NCBI GenBank assembly: GCA_900556545.1 | Contig: USPE01000001.1 | Location: forward strand, 1-24,816 | Length of the DNA: 24,816 nt | DNA from: an uncultured Peptococcaceae bacterium | GTDB lineage: Bacteria; Bacillota; Peptococcia; Peptococcales; Peptococcaceae | Direction: 5' to 3' | Shown here: positions 23,500 through 24,816 of the stretch, piece by piece | Numbering within the stretch: position 1 is the first letter of the stretch | Layout: the number at the start of each line of letters is the position of its first letter | Notes under the pieces: model-generated | What the model saw: only the letters and a program-made list of their open reading frames with translations | Databases searched by the model: none | Told to the model about the DNA's origin: nothing | Position numbers and translations under genes: made by a program

Positions 23500-23832
23500 A
23501 TGTTTTCCTCCATCTGCGATCTTCTTTCCTTGTTTATAGTATTATAATACCTCGCTGTTACATATTCACTATATTTTTTCATTTTTCTATTTATATTTTA
23601 ACATTTTTTTATAAAAAAAACAGATACACAATCATATCATTGCCTCATATAAAAATATATCATAAATTACTGTTTAAAAAAGGTGTAGTCTGCGGGCTGC
23701 ACCCTTTTTTACATGGAAAGCTGTGCATCTGCGCACCACAAAAATATTCCCAAAGATGACATCGTTTTGCTTTTTTCTCTTTGCCGTTGTTTCTCCCCAA
23801 CGTCCGCCGCAATTTTTGTCGAAGGAAAATGA
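23500..23832. other. Intergenic region with an orphan hairpin
   Basis: No supported coding frame is visible in this AT-rich stretch. It contains only the hairpin at 23675-23710, and at its left end the promoter of the gene at 23068-23499, which I could not define. Confidence 0.5.
23675..23710. terminator. Orphan terminator-like hairpin
   Basis: AAAAAAGGTGTAG and CTGCACCCTTTTTT form a stem with one bulge and one G-U pair around a TCTGCGGG loop, with A and T tracts on both sides. No gene ends here on either strand. Confidence 0.6.
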
Positions 23833-23861
23833 TTTACAGTAATTTCCTTTCAAGCTATACT
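23833..23861 (+). promoter_or_regulatory. Promoter of the PD-(D/E)XK gene
   Basis: TTTACA at 23833-23838, a 17-bp spacer and TATACT at 23856-23861, 49 bp before the start codon. Confidence 0.65.
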
Positions 23862-23910
23862 ACATCCAACAGAAAAAGGTAAAATCAGGAAATGAGAAAG
23901 GAGAATGCCT

Positions 23911-24816
23911 ATGGATAACGAGAGTAAAGAAAACGAAGAAAGACGGCATCGGCTTGAGGTAGAATCCCTTGTAGCCCAGCTGCGGGCCATTGATGATATC
24001 ATGTTCCGCAAGCTATGTGAAAATATTGCCTTTGTAGAAGAAATCTTGCGCGTCATATTAGAAGATGATAAAATAACAGTAGTGGAAGTCATCCCGCAGG
24101 ACAGCATTCAAAATTTGCGGGGACGTTCCGTTATACTGGATGCCTATTGCAAATTGGGCAATGGCAGCTACTGCAATGTGGAGGTGCAGCGCAGTGACAG
24201 CGATGATCACTTTCGGCGGGTGCGGTATCATGCCGCCTGCATCACAGCCAATGTGGTAAACCCGGGTGAACAGTTTGAACAAGTGGACGATTTAGTGGTA
24301 GTATACATCTCAGAATTTGACCCCTTTGATGAAGGGCGAACAGTATATCATGTACGAAATATGGTAGAAGAAACAGGCCGTGCAGTATTAGACGGATTGC
24401 GGGAGATTTATGTCAATACCAAGCATAACGACGGCAGTGAAATTGCCGAACTGATGCAGTGCCTTTTAGAGCCGGTGGTGACCAATCCAAAATTTCCGGC
24501 ATTGGCTAAAGAATTGCAGGCAGAGAAGGGCAATGTGAAAGGGGATGAATCTATGTGCAAGCTGGTAGAGGAATATGCCCAAAAGCGGGCGAAGGAATAT
24601 GGAGAGCAGCAAAAGGCAGAGGGCTTGATTGAGGGCAGAAAAGAGGGTATAGAAGAAGGTATAAAAGAGGGCAGAGAAGAAGGTCGTAAAGAAGGAAGAA
24701 CAGAGGGTTTTTTGGAGGCGCTGGTTTTGCTAGTAAAAGAAAAATCACTGGAACCTGTAGATGCGGCCAGAAAGGCCAATATGAGTGAAAGTGAATTTAT
24801 GAAGCTGGTGCAGGGA
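23911..24816 (+). CDS. PD-(D/E)XK nuclease family (Rpn/transposase-like) protein, 3' end cut
   Basis: The ATG at 23911 has AAAGGAG eight bases upstream; 302 codons run open to the window edge, so the stop is not seen. The protein begins with a charged stretch, then LRAIDDIMFRKLCEN, an opening common in PDDEXK_2 (PF12784) proteins. The nuclease core is marked by Asp77 and by Glu91-x-Gln93 in NVEVQRSD, with RRVRYHAAC following. Family members are annotated as Rpn recombination-promoting nucleases or transposase-like proteins; in many gut bacteria they occur as scattered single copies. The C-terminal tail has eight EG units with a 12-base period, then a helix. The nuclease activity is inferred. 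Since almost the whole family length is present, the gene is probably nearly complete. Confidence 0.85.
   Translation, partial: MDNESKENEERRHRLEVESLVAQLRAIDDIMFRKLCENIAFVEEILRVILEDDKITVVEVIPQDSIQNLRGRSVILDAYCKLGNGSYCNVEVQRSDSDDHFRRVRYHAACITANVVNPGEQFEQVDDLVVVYISEFDPFDEGRTVYHVRNMVEETGRAVLDGLREIYVNTKHNDGSEIAELMQCLLEPVVTNPKFPALAKELQAEKGNVKGDESMCKLVEEYAQKRAKEYGEQQKAEGLIEGRKEGIEEGIKEGREEGRKEGRTEGFLEALVLLVKEKSLEPVDAARKANMSESEFMKLVQG
24619..24708 (+). repeat. In-frame 12-bp repeats encoding EG units
   Basis: Eight Glu-Gly pairs, each followed by two variable (mostly charged) residues, recur every four codons, as GAG/GAA plus GGC/GGT/GGA. Such EG tails are common in this nuclease family. Confidence 0.85.

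Noticed and set aside
24408..24779. Minus-strand open frame with Ser/Pro repeats
   Set aside because: It is the complement of the EG repeats in the nuclease gene; the repeats are a shadow of those.

Overview
The window looks like chromosomal core sequence from a low-to-mid GC, probably anaerobic Bacillota (Firmicutes). Supporting signs are the holB-ricT-yabA-trmN6-rsmI cluster, an rpsF-ssb-rpsR operon, strong AGGAGG-type ribosome binding sites, sigma-A promoters, many U-tailed terminators, mnmM (ytqB type), a copper-amine-oxidase-type stalk-domain protein, a DUF975 membrane protein and a DUF2232 protein next to rplI. I cannot tell Clostridia from Negativicutes by eye. No phage, IS element, integrase or CRISPR array is visible.

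Layout. (1) 1-369: 5' end of a leftward cardiolipin synthase gene, running off the window. (2) 640-1986: rightward MATE exporter with its own terminator. (3) 2210-5913: rightward operon for the DNA polymerase III delta' subunit, RicT, YabA, TrmN6 and RsmI, closed by a hairpin shared with the convergent operon. (4) 5975-7334: leftward ECF sigma factor followed by its putative membrane anti-sigma partner. (5) 7650-7949: leftward small coiled-coil protein of unknown role, isolated between long spacers. (6) 8390-8606: tRNA-Thr(CGU) and tRNA-Gly(CCC). (7) 8730-9431: leftward iron-sulfur protein. (8) 9588-10589: leftward rpsF-ssb-rpsR with a promoter and a probable S6:S18 autoregulatory leader. (9) 10725-13272: leftward stalk-domain secreted protein, SppA-type signal peptide peptidase and DUF975 membrane protein. 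(10) 13611-15059: rightward DUF2232 membrane protein and rplI; rplI is frameshifted. (11) 15241-21012: leftward ABC importer region with three paralogous substrate-binding lipoproteins, a permease and an ATPase. (12) 21193-22926: divergent mnmM and a PTS EIIC-like membrane protein. (13) 23068-23499: small unknown protein built of two related halves. (14) 23911-24816: PD-(D/E)XK nuclease-like protein with a C-terminal EG-repeat tail, cut by the window end.

How the genes work together. Region 3 joins replication (HolB, YabA) to RNA and translation maintenance (RicT, TrmN6, RsmI). The standout is the ABC importer: each lipoprotein gene has its own promoter and terminator, the permease-ATPase pair has another promoter, and the five genes share only two promoter types. 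This suggests one membrane channel fed by separately expressed binding proteins, probably for amino acid-like ligands. The other main anomaly is the broken rplI reading frame. Apart from these, the window is mostly ordinary housekeeping sequence.
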